This document shows, in pieces, positions 1 through 7,358 of a stretch of 35,173 nt of DNA (the stretch's first letter is position 1; every line of letters begins with the position of its first letter). The stretch covers positions 1 to 35,173 of the forward strand of contig NZ_RXHJ01000023.1 in NCBI RefSeq assembly GCF_003955685.1. The letters are read 5' to 3'. Source of the DNA: Corynebacterium hylobatis (GTDB lineage Bacteria > Actinomycetota > Actinomycetes > Mycobacteriales > Mycobacteriaceae). A program made the translations under genes and the position numbers. Below the pieces are notes generated by a model. That model searched no databases and was not told the origin of the DNA. It worked only from the letters and a program-made list of their open reading frames with translations.

Positions 1-9
1 CAGAACCTG

Positions 10-48
10 TGAGACTCACTGTCAAAGAAGACATGAGTCAACACATAA
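10..48 (-). repeat. End repeat, left copy
   Basis: This 39-bp stretch recurs in inverted orientation at 35126-35164. The 17-bp core TGAGACTCACTGTCAAA (10-26) is identical to the reverse complement of 35148-35164, and most of the remaining positions also match. Its inner edge falls where the right-end hairpin of the tnpB element breaks off. The identity of the repeat is not known to me. Confidence 0.6.
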
Positions 49-113
49 AGCCGGGGGATTCCTGGGCCTCACGGCCGAGGTTTTCCTGTTTCATTGATGG
101 TTGCCTTCCTGCA
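49..113 (-). ncRNA. tnpB right end / putative omega-RNA (reRNA) segment, truncated
   Basis: On the minus strand the sequence after the tnpB stop shows the usual features of the IS200/IS605 right end: a CAGGAAAACC stretch, a short hairpin CCTC-GGCCGT-GAGG, then GGAATCCCCCGGCTTTA. In related elements this last part is the 5' arm and loop of a terminal hairpin with a GC-rich 3' arm. Here the 3' arm is missing and the sequence passes straight into the end repeat at 10-48. TnpB families use an RNA from this region as guide scaffold; its 5' extent into tnpB is not visible. Assigned by pattern only, and probably non-functional because the end is truncated. Confidence 0.4.
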
Positions 114-1214
114 CTAGGTGCGGGACGGTCTCACACCATCTCCGCAGGCTGAAACCGCCAGTCCGGCGGCCAAAATATTCTTCGCGGCGTTGATGTCCCG
201 GTCGTGGATTTCCCCACAGCCGGGGCAGGTCCACTCGCGGATGTTGAGCGGCATCAAATCCTGCAGCATCCCACACGCTGAGCACGTCGTGGACGAGGGG
301 TAGAACCTGTCGATAGCGATAATCTCCCGGCCATACCAGTCGGCCTTGTACTCCAGCATCGTTCGAAACTGTGCCCACGACGCATCCGAAACGGCACGCG
401 CCAGCGAGTGGTTCTTGACCATGTTCCGCACGCTCAGGTCCTCGATGGCGATCACTTGGTTTTCGCGCACCAATCGAGTGCTGAGCTTGTGAAGATGGTC
501 CCGTCGCCGGTCTGTGATCCGGGCGTGGATACGGGCGACTTTGCGGCGGGCTTTGTCCCGGTTCTTGGACCCCTTCTGCCTTTTCGAGAGTTGGCGTTGT
601 GCTCTGGCCAGCTTCTCCCGGTCCTTTTTCTCGTGCCGAGGATTGGTGATCTTCTCCCCGGTAGACAGGGTGTAGAGGGCGGTGATGCCCGCGTCGATGC
701 CGACGGTGGTGTCCGCAGGCGTGTGTGGAGTGATCGTGTCCTCGACCAAAATGGATATGTGGTATCGACCCGCTGAGTCTCGGGACACGGTGACCTGTGA
801 CGGGTCCGCCCCCTCCGGTAGTGGTCGGGACCACCGAATATCCAGCGGTTCTGTTTGTTTCGCCAGCTTGATCTGTCCGTTGCGGTAGGTGAAGCAGTTG
901 CGGAAGTATGTCGCGGAGTCCCGGGTTTTCCCCTTCTTCTTGAACTTCGGGTAGTCGGTTTGCTTGCTCCAGAACCGGCTGTAGGCGTCCTGGAGGTGCC
1001 GCAGGGCTGCTTGCAGTGGCCCCTTGGAAGGTTCCGCCAGCCATACGGTGTCCGGGTCGCGTTTCCACTGGGTAAGCATTCGGTCGGTTTCTGCATGAGT
1101 GACGCGGCGTTGTTCCTGAGTCCAGGCGCGTGACCGTTCGGCCAGTGCCCGGTTGTAGACATACCTGACGCACCCGAATGTGCGGGCCAGCTGTTCGGCC
1201 TGCTCGGGGGGGCC

Positions 1215-1235
1215 CGAACCCCGGAAAGTGGACAC
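1215..1235. repeat. IS3 terminal inverted repeat, orfB side
   Basis: Outer end CGAACCCC, inner end GTGGACAC. It pairs with 2540-2560 at 16 of 21 positions. The first base is C rather than the T of the partner, which leaves the exact edge ambiguous by one base. Confidence 0.8.
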
Positions 1236-1245
1236 GGGGATTTCA

Positions 1246-2157
1246 TCAAGATGCGATGGTCAGTGTAGCTAATCCGGCGGCTTCGAAGGCATTCGGCGAG
1301 CGGTAGCCGCACCACGAGTGCAAGCGCTTGGTGTTGTACCGGGTGCACCACCGAAACACGTCCCGGCGGCACACCAGCTGACTTGGGAAAACAGACTCAT
1401 CCTGAAGGACTTCCCGCTTCAGTGACGCGTTGAACGACTCCGCCAACGAGTTATCCGCACTCGTCCCGATCGCTCCCATCGACTGGGCGACGCCGAACTG
1501 CTCACACAACCTCCGGTACTGCTCAGAGGTATAAACACTGCCGTGATCCGAGTGGAAAATCGCCCCATTCAGGTCTCCTCGCACCTTCCGGACCATCGTA
1601 AGAGCTTCTTCGACCAGTTCGGTGCGCATGTGGTCGGCGATCGCGAAACCGGTCAACTGCCGCGAATAGCAATCAATAACGGTGGCCAGGTACATATTCG
1701 ACCCGTCCGCGATCGGCAGGTACGTGATATCGCCGACATAGACCGTGTTCGGCTTTTCCGCGGTGAAGCGGCGTCTGAGCAGGTCCGGGAATCTCGGCGC
1801 ACGTTTCGCAGCCACGGTGGTTTTCACGCGGCGTCTTTTCGTGTAGCCGAAAAGGCCCATCTGACGCATCAACCTGGCGGTGCGCTTGTGATTGAGACGG
1901 TCATCATTGACCGGGTCGTTGGCTGGATTGGAGTTGATGACCGCAGTCACTCGTTTCGCCCCGTAGCAGCCATTTTCTTTGGTGAACACGGTCTTGATCC
2001 GAGCGCCCAGCACCGCGTCGGCGACGAGGCGTCGCCGGCGAGCATCAGCGGCAGACTTCCAGGCGTAGTACGAGGACCGGTTGATCTTCAGAACCTCACA
2101 TAACCGCTTGACCTCATAGAAGTCTCGGTGGTCGTCAACAAATCGGAAGCGGTTCAC
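1246..2157 (-). CDS. IS3-family transposase OrfB (DDE integrase)
   Basis: This is the catalytic half of an IS3-family transposase, about 303 aa. An N-terminal HTH_21-like segment contains SRSSYYAWK-type residues (INRSSYYAWK). The rve core has the three acidic residues: Asp in YVGDITYLP, Asp in FHSDHGSVYTS and Glu in SLAESFNASLKRE, followed by the RYNTKRLHSWCGYRSP signature. It lies in the -1 frame relative to orfA; the candidate GTG start at 2157 overlaps the orfA stop as GTGA, and a TTG sits one codon earlier. Expression is probably as an OrfAB fusion by -1 frameshift or by translational coupling. No obvious A-rich slippery heptamer was seen. Confidence 0.92.
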   Translation of the reverse strand: MNRFRFVDDHRDFYEVKRLCEVLKINRSSYYAWKSAADARRRRLVADAVLGARIKTVFTKENGCYGAKRVTAVINSNPANDPVNDDRLNHKRTARLMRQMGLFGYTKRRRVKTTVAAKRAPRFPDLLRRRFTAEKPNTVYVGDITYLPIADGSNMYLATVIDCYSRQLTGFAIADHMRTELVEEALTMVRKVRGDLNGAIFHSDHGSVYTSEQYRRLCEQFGVAQSMGAIGTSADNSLAESFNASLKREVLQDESVFPSQLVCRRDVFRWCTRYNTKRLHSWCGYRSPNAFEAAGLATLTIAS

Positions 2158-2495
2158 CAATTCGTCTCTTCCGCGAAATATTTAGCCGCCTTGCGCAGGA
2201 TCTCTCGTTCCTCCCGGAGCTTGGCGTTTTCGCGTTCCAACACGCGGATGCGCTCGGTATCGGAGAGTCCTTCAGCCGGAGTGTGTGCGCTGTTGGCGGC
2301 GGCGATGGGGCTGGCGACTTTCTCGCCGTTGGCGTTGGTCTTGGTGCCGGTGCCGAAGGCATCGAGCCAGGTGCGCAGAGAGTTGCGGTTGATCCCGAGA
2401 TCGGAGGCGATCGCGTTGACCGTGGCTCCGGGAGTCGACTCGTACAACACCACTGCGTCACGCTTGAACTGCTCGGTGTAGGTCTTGCGTGGCAT
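2154..2495 (-). CDS. IS3-family transposase OrfA (HTH)
   Basis: This is the small DNA-binding subunit, about 113 aa, starting at MPRKTYTEQFKRDAV. The HTH lies at residues 5-50 (ATVNAIASDLGINRNSLRTW), and a C-terminal leucine-zipper-like coiled coil (RIRVLERENAKLREEREILRK) is the usual multimerisation region ahead of the frameshift to OrfB. An in-frame start six codons upstream (2513) is also possible. The linker between the HTH and the coiled coil is rather long and Ala/Thr-rich. Confidence 0.9.
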   Translation of the reverse strand: MPRKTYTEQFKRDAVVLYESTPGATVNAIASDLGINRNSLRTWLDAFGTGTKTNANGEKVASPIAAANSAHTPAEGLSDTERIRVLERENAKLREEREILRKAAKYFAEETNW

Positions 2496-2539
2496 GGTGG
2501 AAAGGTACCTCACTTCCCCAGCGAGATGCTGGTTTCAGT

Positions 2540-2560
2540 GTGTCCACCATCAGGGGGTCA
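2540..2560. repeat. IS3 terminal inverted repeat, orfA side
   Basis: Read outward-in on the minus strand it begins TGACCCCC and ends GTGGACAC. TG at the tip is typical of IS3-family ends. It is followed by the GGCC target duplication at 2561-2564. Confidence 0.8.
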
Positions 2561-2618
2561 GGCCCGGGGTCGGGTAGAAGCGGTACTTGTACGCCCGCTT
2601 TACTGCCTTGTCTCTCAT

Positions 2619-2700
2619 AATTGACGGTATAGCACGTTTGCCTGTCACTTGATGCGCTATCCCCATAGCTAAAGCAAGGGGCTTGCGCACTACCACCCTT
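2619..2700 (-). other. Upstream region / probable left end of the tnpB element
   Basis: This is the stretch between the native tnpB ATG and the terminator of the transporter gene. On the minus strand it holds an imperfect hairpin, GCCCC-TTGCTTTAGCTAT-GGGG (about 2661-2682), of the kind found at IS200/IS605 left ends. The exact left boundary cannot be read by eye. Confidence 0.35.
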
Positions 2701-2712
2701 GGTCACGGAAAA

Positions 2713-2743
2713 GCCGCAGGCGCATCCGTGATGCGCCTGCGGC
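2713..2743 (-). terminator. Rho-independent terminator of the AAHS transporter gene
   Basis: Perfect 13-bp stem (2713-2725 with 2731-2743), 5-nt loop, followed on the minus strand by TTTT. It lies 55 nt downstream of the transporter stop codon. Confidence 0.85.
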
Positions 2744-2798
2744 CATCGATAGAGGTTAGGGGACCGGTTGTGCCGATGCCCGTTGACACGCCCCGTCC

Positions 2799-4142
2799 TC
2801 AGGAACGGACAGATGCGCGGTCCGCGTCCGCGTTCTCTGCGGGGGTGGTGGCGGCGACGGGGGTGGTGTGCTCGCGCACGCCGATCATGGCGATGGCGGT
2901 GACAGCCACCAGGGCGCCGGCCGTGACGTAGAGGGCGGTGGGGGACCAGCCGGCGTCCAGCAGGTAGCCGACAGCGATGGGGGCCATCACGGCGCCGACG
3001 CGGGAGATGCCGATGGCGGAGCCGACGCCGCTGGTGCGCAGGGCGGAAGGGTAGGCCTGCGGGGTGACGGTGTACATGCCGGTCACGCAGGCGTTGAGGA
3101 GCATGCCCACGCCGACGCCGAGGGCGAACATGAGGCCGGGCCAGTTCGCTGCGGAGATGAAGCCCACGAGCACCACGGCCGAGAGGAGGGAGAAGATGAC
3201 GAGCAGGCGGCGGGCGTCGATACGCGTGGTCAGCGCACCGTAGATCAGGGAGCCGATGGTGCCGCCGAAGGAGAGCATGATGCCGCCGATGATGCCCTGC
3301 TGGGCGGACAGTCCGTATTCGGTGAGCAGCTTCGGGGTCCACTGGTTAGCGAAGTTGAAGCCGGCGGTGATCAGCGAGAACGCGATCCACAGCTTGATGG
3401 TGGTGGCCAGGAAGGGGCCGCGGAAGAGCTCCCGGAGTCCGGCGGAGTGCTTCTCGACGGCCGCTGGGGTCACCGTGAACTCGTCCGTCTTGCCGATGCG
3501 CGCGGCGATGGCGCGGACCTTGTCCTCCTGGCCGCGGTTGCGCAGGTGGTCGACGGATTCGGGGAGAGCGAAGAAAGTGATCACCAGGGCGAAGCCGGTG
3601 AGTGCGGCGCCGATGAAGAAGATGGAGCGCCAGCCGTGGGTGGGGATGAGCTGGGCGGCGAGCACGCCGCACAAGGAGGCGCCGAGGCCGTAACCGGCGG
3701 AGTAGATGGAGATGGTCAGACCGCGGAAACGCAGGTTGGAGAACTCCGAGACCACCACCGTCACGCATGCGAGGATGCCGCCCACGCCGATGCCGGTGAC
3801 CACGCGCCACAGCAGGAGCTCGCCGTAGGTGTCGGAGAGCGCCGACATGCTCAGACCGACCAGGTCGATGGCCAGCGCGGCGAGGATGAGGGTACGGCGT
3901 CCGTAGCGGTCGGCCAGCGGCGCCAGGAAGAGCGAACCGATGCCGATGCCGATGAGCGCGGAGGACAGCAGCCAGCCGAGCTGGGCGCCGCTGAGGCCGA
4001 ATTCTTCGGAGACGGAGGAGGAGGTGAACGCCATGGCGACGAGGTCATAACCGTCGAGGGCGTTGAGGAAACAGGCCAGCCCGATGATGAACCACTGGTA
4101 GGCGGTCATGCGGGTGGTGTCGATGAGCTGTCGGATATCCAC
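2799..4142 (-). CDS. MFS aromatic acid:H+ symporter (AAHS family)
   Basis: Predicted 12-TM major facilitator of 447 aa in the inner membrane. The AAHS signature LDGYDLVAMAF is in TM1, and LADRYGRRTLI (the MFS loop 2-3 motif) follows TM2. A PESVDHLRNRG segment opens the central cytoplasmic loop, and the C-terminal half repeats the TM bundle. Family members (BenK, GenK, VanK, PcaK of C. glutamicum) import benzoate-type acids; the substrate here cannot be told from sequence. The start taken is GTG at 4142, with the next in-frame ATG at 4109; neither has a strong ribosome binding site. It is divergent from pcaH and followed by its own terminator, so it is a single-gene unit. A second AAHS transporter, pcaK, ends the opposite operon, suggesting two uptake specificities at one locus. 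Confidence 0.9.
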   Translation of the reverse strand: MDIRQLIDTTRMTAYQWFIIGLACFLNALDGYDLVAMAFTSSSVSEEFGLSGAQLGWLLSSALIGIGIGSLFLAPLADRYGRRTLILAALAIDLVGLSMSALSDTYGELLLWRVVTGIGVGGILACVTVVVSEFSNLRFRGLTISIYSAGYGLGASLCGVLAAQLIPTHGWRSIFFIGAALTGFALVITFFALPESVDHLRNRGQEDKVRAIAARIGKTDEFTVTPAAVEKHSAGLRELFRGPFLATTIKLWIAFSLITAGFNFANQWTPKLLTEYGLSAQQGIIGGIMLSFGGTIGSLIYGALTTRIDARRLLVIFSLLSAVVLVGFISAANWPGLMFALGVGVGMLLNACVTGMYTVTPQAYPSALRTSGVGSAIGISRVGAVMAPIAVGYLLDAGWSPTALYVTAGALVAVTAIAMIGVREHTTPVAATTPAENADADRASVRS

Positions 4143-4365
4143 GAGGATGAGACGTCTTTCGGGATCTGCGGCTGCGCATCGGGTTCCGGGGCTCCGGTGG
4201 AAGGCAGTGGTGAACGGCTGGGAACGGTCGAAGATTACGACACTGCCGCGTTCCTTTCCGGGTATATATTCATCCGGCCCCCTTTTTCATTCAGGCATTA
4301 CGATATCCAGGACGGGGCGACCCTGATGTGCACCCCTAACTAACCCCTGGGTCGAAAGGAATGGG

Positions 4366-4389
4366 AAAACCCGCTGGCCAGCGGGTTTT
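4366..4389. terminator. Perfect palindromic terminator in the pcaH leader
   Basis: The 24-bp perfect palindrome consists of AAAACCCGCTGG and its reverse complement. It has A4 before and T4 after the GC-rich stem, so it should work in either direction. No gene ends here: both neighbours point away. It therefore either ends a short untranslated RNA, attenuates a long pcaH leader, or insulates the divergent promoters. Confidence 0.7.
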
Positions 4390-4451
4390 CACTGAGTGGC
4401 CGACCGTTCGCTGGGCGCACGCCTTGCTTCCGGGTGGCCCTACGCCCTATC

Positions 4452-4465
4452 GTGACCCCCATCAC
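4452..4465. promoter_or_regulatory. Possible GlxR (CRP-type) binding site upstream of pcaH
   Basis: GTGA-N6-TCAC, the core of the corynebacterial GlxR consensus TGTGA-N6-TCACA, lies 29 nt before the pcaH start codon. The outermost bases do not match. An 8-base match is expected about once per window by chance, so the position is the main support. Confidence 0.35.
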
Positions 4466-4494
4466 TACCGATGGACATGCAGGAAGGTATCACC

Positions 4495-5184
4495 ATGACC
4501 GCACTCAATGCCACCACCGACGGCTTCTTCGCGCCTCTCCACTTCCCTGAGTACCGCACCACGATCAAGCGCAACCCCACCAACGAGCTGATCATGGTGC
4601 CGGAGCGTCTCGGCGAGCTCTCCGGCCCGGTCCTCGGCGACCGTGACCTGGGCGGCATCGACAACGACATGACCCAGGCCAACGGCGGCGAGGCCATCGG
4701 CCAGCGCATCTTCGTCCACGGCCGCGTCCTCGGCTGGGACGGTAAGCCCGTGCCCCACACCCTCGTCGAGGCCTGGCAGGCCAACTCGGCCGGCCGTTAC
4801 CGCCACAAGAACGACTCCTGGCCGGCCCCGCTGGACCCGCACTTCAACGGCGTGGCCCGCACCATGACTGACGAGAACGGCAACTACAACTTCCTCACCG
4901 TCATGCCCGGCATGTACCCCTGGGGCAACCACCACAACGCCTGGCGCCCGGCCCACATCCACTTCTCCCTCTGGGGCCGCCAGTTCACCGAACGTCTGGT
5001 CACCCAGATGTACTTCCCGGGCGACCCGATGTTCTTCCAGGACCCGATCTACAACTCCGTGCCCGCCGGTGCCCGCGAACGCATGATCGCCGTCTTCGAC
5101 TACGACGAGACCCGACCGAACTACGCCGTCGGCTACAAATTCGACATCGTCCTGCGCGGCAAGAACGCCACCCCCTTCGAGTAG
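4495..5184 (+). CDS. pcaH: Protocatechuate 3,4-dioxygenase beta subunit
   Basis: This is the iron-bearing subunit of the intradiol dioxygenase that opens protocatechuate to 3-carboxy-cis,cis-muconate. The protein is 229 aa, the usual beta-subunit length. The four Fe(III) ligands are visible: Tyr102 (GRYRHK), Tyr141 (GMYPWG), His154 and His156 (WRPAHIHFS). The N-terminal helical region that pairs with the alpha subunit is present, including the conserved RNPTNELI and ERLGELSGPV segments. The start is ATG 4495, since AGGAAGG sits 7 nt upstream; the in-frame ATG at 4471 has no such site. First gene of a six-gene plus-strand unit, followed by pcaG after a 33-nt gap. In C. glutamicum PcaO activates pcaHGBC; the gene for a matching regulator lies at 10077-12113. 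Confidence 0.97.
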   Translation: MTALNATTDGFFAPLHFPEYRTTIKRNPTNELIMVPERLGELSGPVLGDRDLGGIDNDMTQANGGEAIGQRIFVHGRVLGWDGKPVPHTLVEAWQANSAGRYRHKNDSWPAPLDPHFNGVARTMTDENGNYNFLTVMPGMYPWGNHHNAWRPAHIHFSLWGRQFTERLVTQMYFPGDPMFFQDPIYNSVPAGARERMIAVFDYDETRPNYAVGYKFDIVLRGKNATPFE

Positions 5185-5217
5185 ACCCACCCCAGCGAAC
5201 CCAGGAGCAGCAGAGAA

Positions 5218-5817
5218 ATGATCGACACCCACAAGACCGGCGAATTCCGCTACGAGGTCTCCGGCATCCGCGACCAGGACGAGGCGGAGTTCGGCATCAC
5301 CCCCTCCCAGACCGTCGGCCCCTACGTCCACATCGGCCTGACGCTGGAGGACTCGGAGAAGCTCGTCCCGGCAGGCACCGAGGGCGCCGTCGAGGTCACC
5401 TGCACCGTCATCGACGGCAACGGCGACCCCATCGCCGACGCCATGATCGAGGTCTGGCAGACCCGCCCCGACGGCACCTACAACACCACCACCGATGAGG
5501 GCTTCCGCGGCGTGGGCCGCGGCATGGTCGACGAGACCGGCACCGTCACCTTCACCACCCTCGTACCCGGCGGCACGGAGGATGAGGCCCCGCACTTCAA
5601 GCTGGGCGTGTTCGCCCGCGGCATGCTCGAGCGTCTCTACACCCGCCTCTACCTCCCCGAGAACTCCGAGGCCAACGCCGCCGACCCCGTCCTGGCGCTG
5701 GTCGACGAAGCCCGCCGCGACCTGCTCATCGCTGAGCAGGTCGAGGGCGGTTACCGCACCACGATCGTCATGCAGCACGAGGACCCGAACAAGGAGACCC
5801 CGTTCTTCCGTGTCTGA
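5218..5817 (+). CDS. pcaG: Protocatechuate 3,4-dioxygenase alpha subunit
   Basis: This is the partner subunit of PcaH, 199 aa. It has the intradiol-dioxygenase beta-sandwich: FGITPSQTVGPYVHIGL near the N-terminus, IEVWQTRPDGTYNT in the middle, and HFKLGVFARGMLERLYTRLYLP in place of the metal-binding strand. The iron ligands are absent, as is normal for alpha subunits. It starts at ATG 5218 with AGGAGCAG upstream. The stop overlaps the GTG start of pcaB by 8 nt, so pcaB is probably translationally coupled. Confidence 0.97.
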   Translation: MIDTHKTGEFRYEVSGIRDQDEAEFGITPSQTVGPYVHIGLTLEDSEKLVPAGTEGAVEVTCTVIDGNGDPIADAMIEVWQTRPDGTYNTTTDEGFRGVGRGMVDETGTVTFTTLVPGGTEDEAPHFKLGVFARGMLERLYTRLYLPENSEANAADPVLALVDEARRDLLIAEQVEGGYRTTIVMQHEDPNKETPFFRV

Positions 5818-6937
5818 GCTGAGCCGATCCCTCTACAGTGACCACGCCAGCGGTGACACCGCCGCCGCAGGTCACCTCTCTGACCGCGCCTTCCTCGATG
5901 CCGTCCTCGAGTTCGAGCGCGCGCTTGCCGACGCCGCCGAAGACACCGGCCACATCAGCCCCGCCGCCGCAGCAGCAGCACGCGAGGCCATCGACGGCTA
6001 CACCTACGATGTCGCCGACATCGCGGCGGCCTCGGCCGCCGGGGCCAACCCCGCCATCCCGCTGGCCGCCGCACTCAAGCAGCGCGCCACCGACACCTCC
6101 GGCATCCACACCGGGGCCACCAGCCAGGACGCCATCGACACCGCCCTGGCCCTGTGCGCCCGCCGCGCCGTGGGAGAGATCGACCGGGTGCTGAGCGAGG
6201 TGGAGAAGCTCCTCGAACAGCTCGCCCGCACCCACCGCGACACCCCGGTCATGGGCCGCACCCTGGGCCAGCAGGCCCTGCCCACCAGCTTCGGGCTCAT
6301 CACCGCCGGCTGGTTCGAGGGGGTGCGCTCCTCTGCCGCACGGCTGCGGGAGACGGCCGCGGCGCTGCCCGTCCAGTACGCGGGAGCCACCGGAAACCTC
6401 GTGGCCACCCACCCCGACGGCATAGCCGTCCACGACCGGCTCGCGCAGCTGCTCGGCCTGGCCGACCGGCCCCTGGTCTGGCACACCAACCGCCAGCCCT
6501 TCGTCGACGTCGGCCTGGCCGCCGCCGTCGTCGCGGGGGCGGTACGCAAGATCGCGGGCGACATCATCGCCTATTCCGCCACCGAAATCGCGGAGGTCGC
6601 CGAAGGCAGCCCCGGCGGCAGCTCGTCCATGCCGCACAAGGCCAACCCGGCCGCCGCCGTCGCCTGCGACGGCTACGCCCGCCGCACCCCGGGACTGGCC
6701 GCCACGCTTCTGGACACCCTCGACTGCCGCTGGCAGCGCGGCACCGGCAGCTGGCACGCCGAATGGCAGACCCTGCGCGACCTGCTCGCCGCCACCGCCT
6801 CCGCAGTCAGCCGCATCCACACCAGCCTCGACGGGTTGCAGATCCGCACCGACACCATGGGGGAGCGGGTGGCCCACGACAACCTCGGCCACGCCCCCGA
6901 GATCACCGACATCATCCTGGAAGGGGACCGATCATGA
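5810..6937 (+). CDS. pcaB: 3-carboxy-cis,cis-muconate cycloisomerase
   Basis: PcaB closes 3-carboxy-cis,cis-muconate to 4-carboxymuconolactone. It is a fumarase/aspartase superfamily member: GATSQDAID at 102-110 and the signature GSPGGSSSMPHKANP ending at residue 280. At 375 aa it is shorter than the ~450 aa proteobacterial enzymes and seems to lack part of the C-terminal domain, but both active-site loops are intact. The start is GTG 5810, inside the end of pcaG: the protein sequence that resembles the family begins there (SELSRSLYSDHAS), although the frame stays open further upstream in antiphase to pcaG. The stop overlaps pcaC as ATGA. Confidence 0.93.
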   Translation: MSELSRSLYSDHASGDTAAAGHLSDRAFLDAVLEFERALADAAEDTGHISPAAAAAAREAIDGYTYDVADIAAASAAGANPAIPLAAALKQRATDTSGIHTGATSQDAIDTALALCARRAVGEIDRVLSEVEKLLEQLARTHRDTPVMGRTLGQQALPTSFGLITAGWFEGVRSSAARLRETAAALPVQYAGATGNLVATHPDGIAVHDRLAQLLGLADRPLVWHTNRQPFVDVGLAAAVVAGAVRKIAGDIIAYSATEIAEVAEGSPGGSSSMPHKANPAAAVACDGYARRTPGLAATLLDTLDCRWQRGTGSWHAEWQTLRDLLAATASAVSRIHTSLDGLQIRTDTMGERVAHDNLGHAPEITDIILEGDRS

Positions 6938-7335
6938 GCGAGAACTACGAACAGGGCCGCACCGCCGCCCACGAGGTCGGCATGCGCAACCGCCGGGCGG
7001 TGCTCGGGGACGCGCACGTGGACGCCGCCATTGCGAAGCAGACACCGGTGACCGAGAAATTCCAGGACTTCATCACCCGCACCGCCTGGGGCGACATCTG
7101 GAACCGCGACGCACTCGACCACACCCAGCGCCGCCTGCTCACCATCGCCATCCTCACCGCCGTGGGCAACGACGGCGAACTGGACATGCACATCCGCGCC
7201 GCCCTGCGCGCCGGGGTCGACGCCGACCTCATCGGCGAGGTCCTGCTCCACACCGCCATCTACGCCGGTGTTCCCAACACCAACCACGGATTCAAGCTGC
7301 TGTCCGCGGCCGTCGCGGAACTCGAAGACAACTAG
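6934..7335 (+). CDS. pcaC: 4-carboxymuconolactone decarboxylase
   Basis: PcaC decarboxylates 4-carboxymuconolactone to 3-oxoadipate enol-lactone. The protein is 133 aa, a free-standing CMD-domain protein (AhpD-like fold), with the conserved GMRNRRAVLGDAHVD, NRDALDHTQRRLLTIAILTA and HTAIYAGVPNTNHGF segments. Many actinobacteria have a PcaD-PcaC fusion (PcaL); here PcaD is encoded separately at 26158-26925. The start overlaps the pcaB stop (ATGA). Confidence 0.95.
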   Translation: MSENYEQGRTAAHEVGMRNRRAVLGDAHVDAAIAKQTPVTEKFQDFITRTAWGDIWNRDALDHTQRRLLTIAILTAVGNDGELDMHIRAALRAGVDADLIGEVLLHTAIYAGVPNTNHGFKLLSAAVAELEDN

Positions 7336-7358
7336 CTGACAACCTCAAGGACACTGAC

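Larger units (their letters stand above)
1215..2560 (-). mobile_element. IS3-family insertion sequence inside tnpB
   Basis: The element is about 1346 bp and carries orfA and orfB on the minus strand. Imperfect terminal inverted repeats lie at 1215-1235 and 2540-2560; 16 of 21 positions match and both end inward in GTGGACAC, typical of IS3-family ends. It is flanked by a 4-bp direct repeat GGCC (1211-1214 and 2561-2564). Because GGCC is palindromic, the repeat also looks like an extension of the inverted repeats, so the outer boundary is uncertain by about one base. Precise removal restores the tnpB frame, which supports the boundaries independently. Both transposase frames are open, so the element may still be active. 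Confidence 0.9.
114..2618 (-). pseudogene. tnpB: IS200/IS605-type TnpB, RNA-guided nuclease, interrupted by an IS3-family element
   Basis: TnpB proteins are RNA-guided DNA nucleases of IS200/IS605 elements. The body (minus strand, 1214 down to 114) keeps all RuvC pieces: GIDAG (RuvC-I Asp), the IAIEDLSVRNM Glu motif, a zinc ribbon (CSACG...CPGCG) and HDRDINAAKN (RuvC-III Asp). The true start is ATG at 2618, on the far side of the IS3 insertion, and encodes MRDKAVKRAYKYRFYPTPG. Joining 2618-2561 to 1210-114, which drops the IS plus one GGCC duplication, gives one open frame of 384 aa with a normal TnpB N-terminus. As it stands the first 18-19 codons are cut off. A GTG inside the IS end (1235) is in frame and could start a 373-aa protein lacking the native N-terminus, probably inactive. 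No tnpA is present nearby, so this was a TnpB-only element. Confidence 0.9.
4143..4494. promoter_or_regulatory. Divergent intergenic region, AAHS transporter / pcaH
   Basis: This 352-nt region has no convincing gene. It holds a perfect terminator-like palindrome at 4366-4389, a GlxR/CRP-like half-site pair at 4452-4465, a plus-strand TATATT at 4265-4270 that could be a -10 element, and the pcaH ribosome binding site at 4481-4487. A 12-codon minus-strand ORF (MNIYPERNAAVS) lies behind an AAAGGGGG stretch, but nothing else supports it. Confidence 0.6.

Noticed and set aside
1233..1235. GTG at the IS3 end as the native tnpB start
   Set aside because: It lies within the IS terminal repeat. The native ATG at 2618 gives a proper TnpB N-terminus once the insertion is removed.
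4230..4275. 12-codon minus-strand leader ORF (MNIYPERNAAVS) before the AAHS transporter
   Set aside because: A purine-rich stretch precedes it, but it is too short to test and has no regulatory codons or paired stems around it.
2868..4343. Plus-strand 491-codon frame opposite the AAHS transporter
   Set aside because: Asp/Gly/Glu-rich antisense shadow of a clear membrane protein gene; no domain recognisable.
4471..4494. ATG 4471 as the start of pcaH
   Set aside because: It would place the AGGAAGG ribosome binding site inside the gene; ATG 4495 has that site at the right distance.
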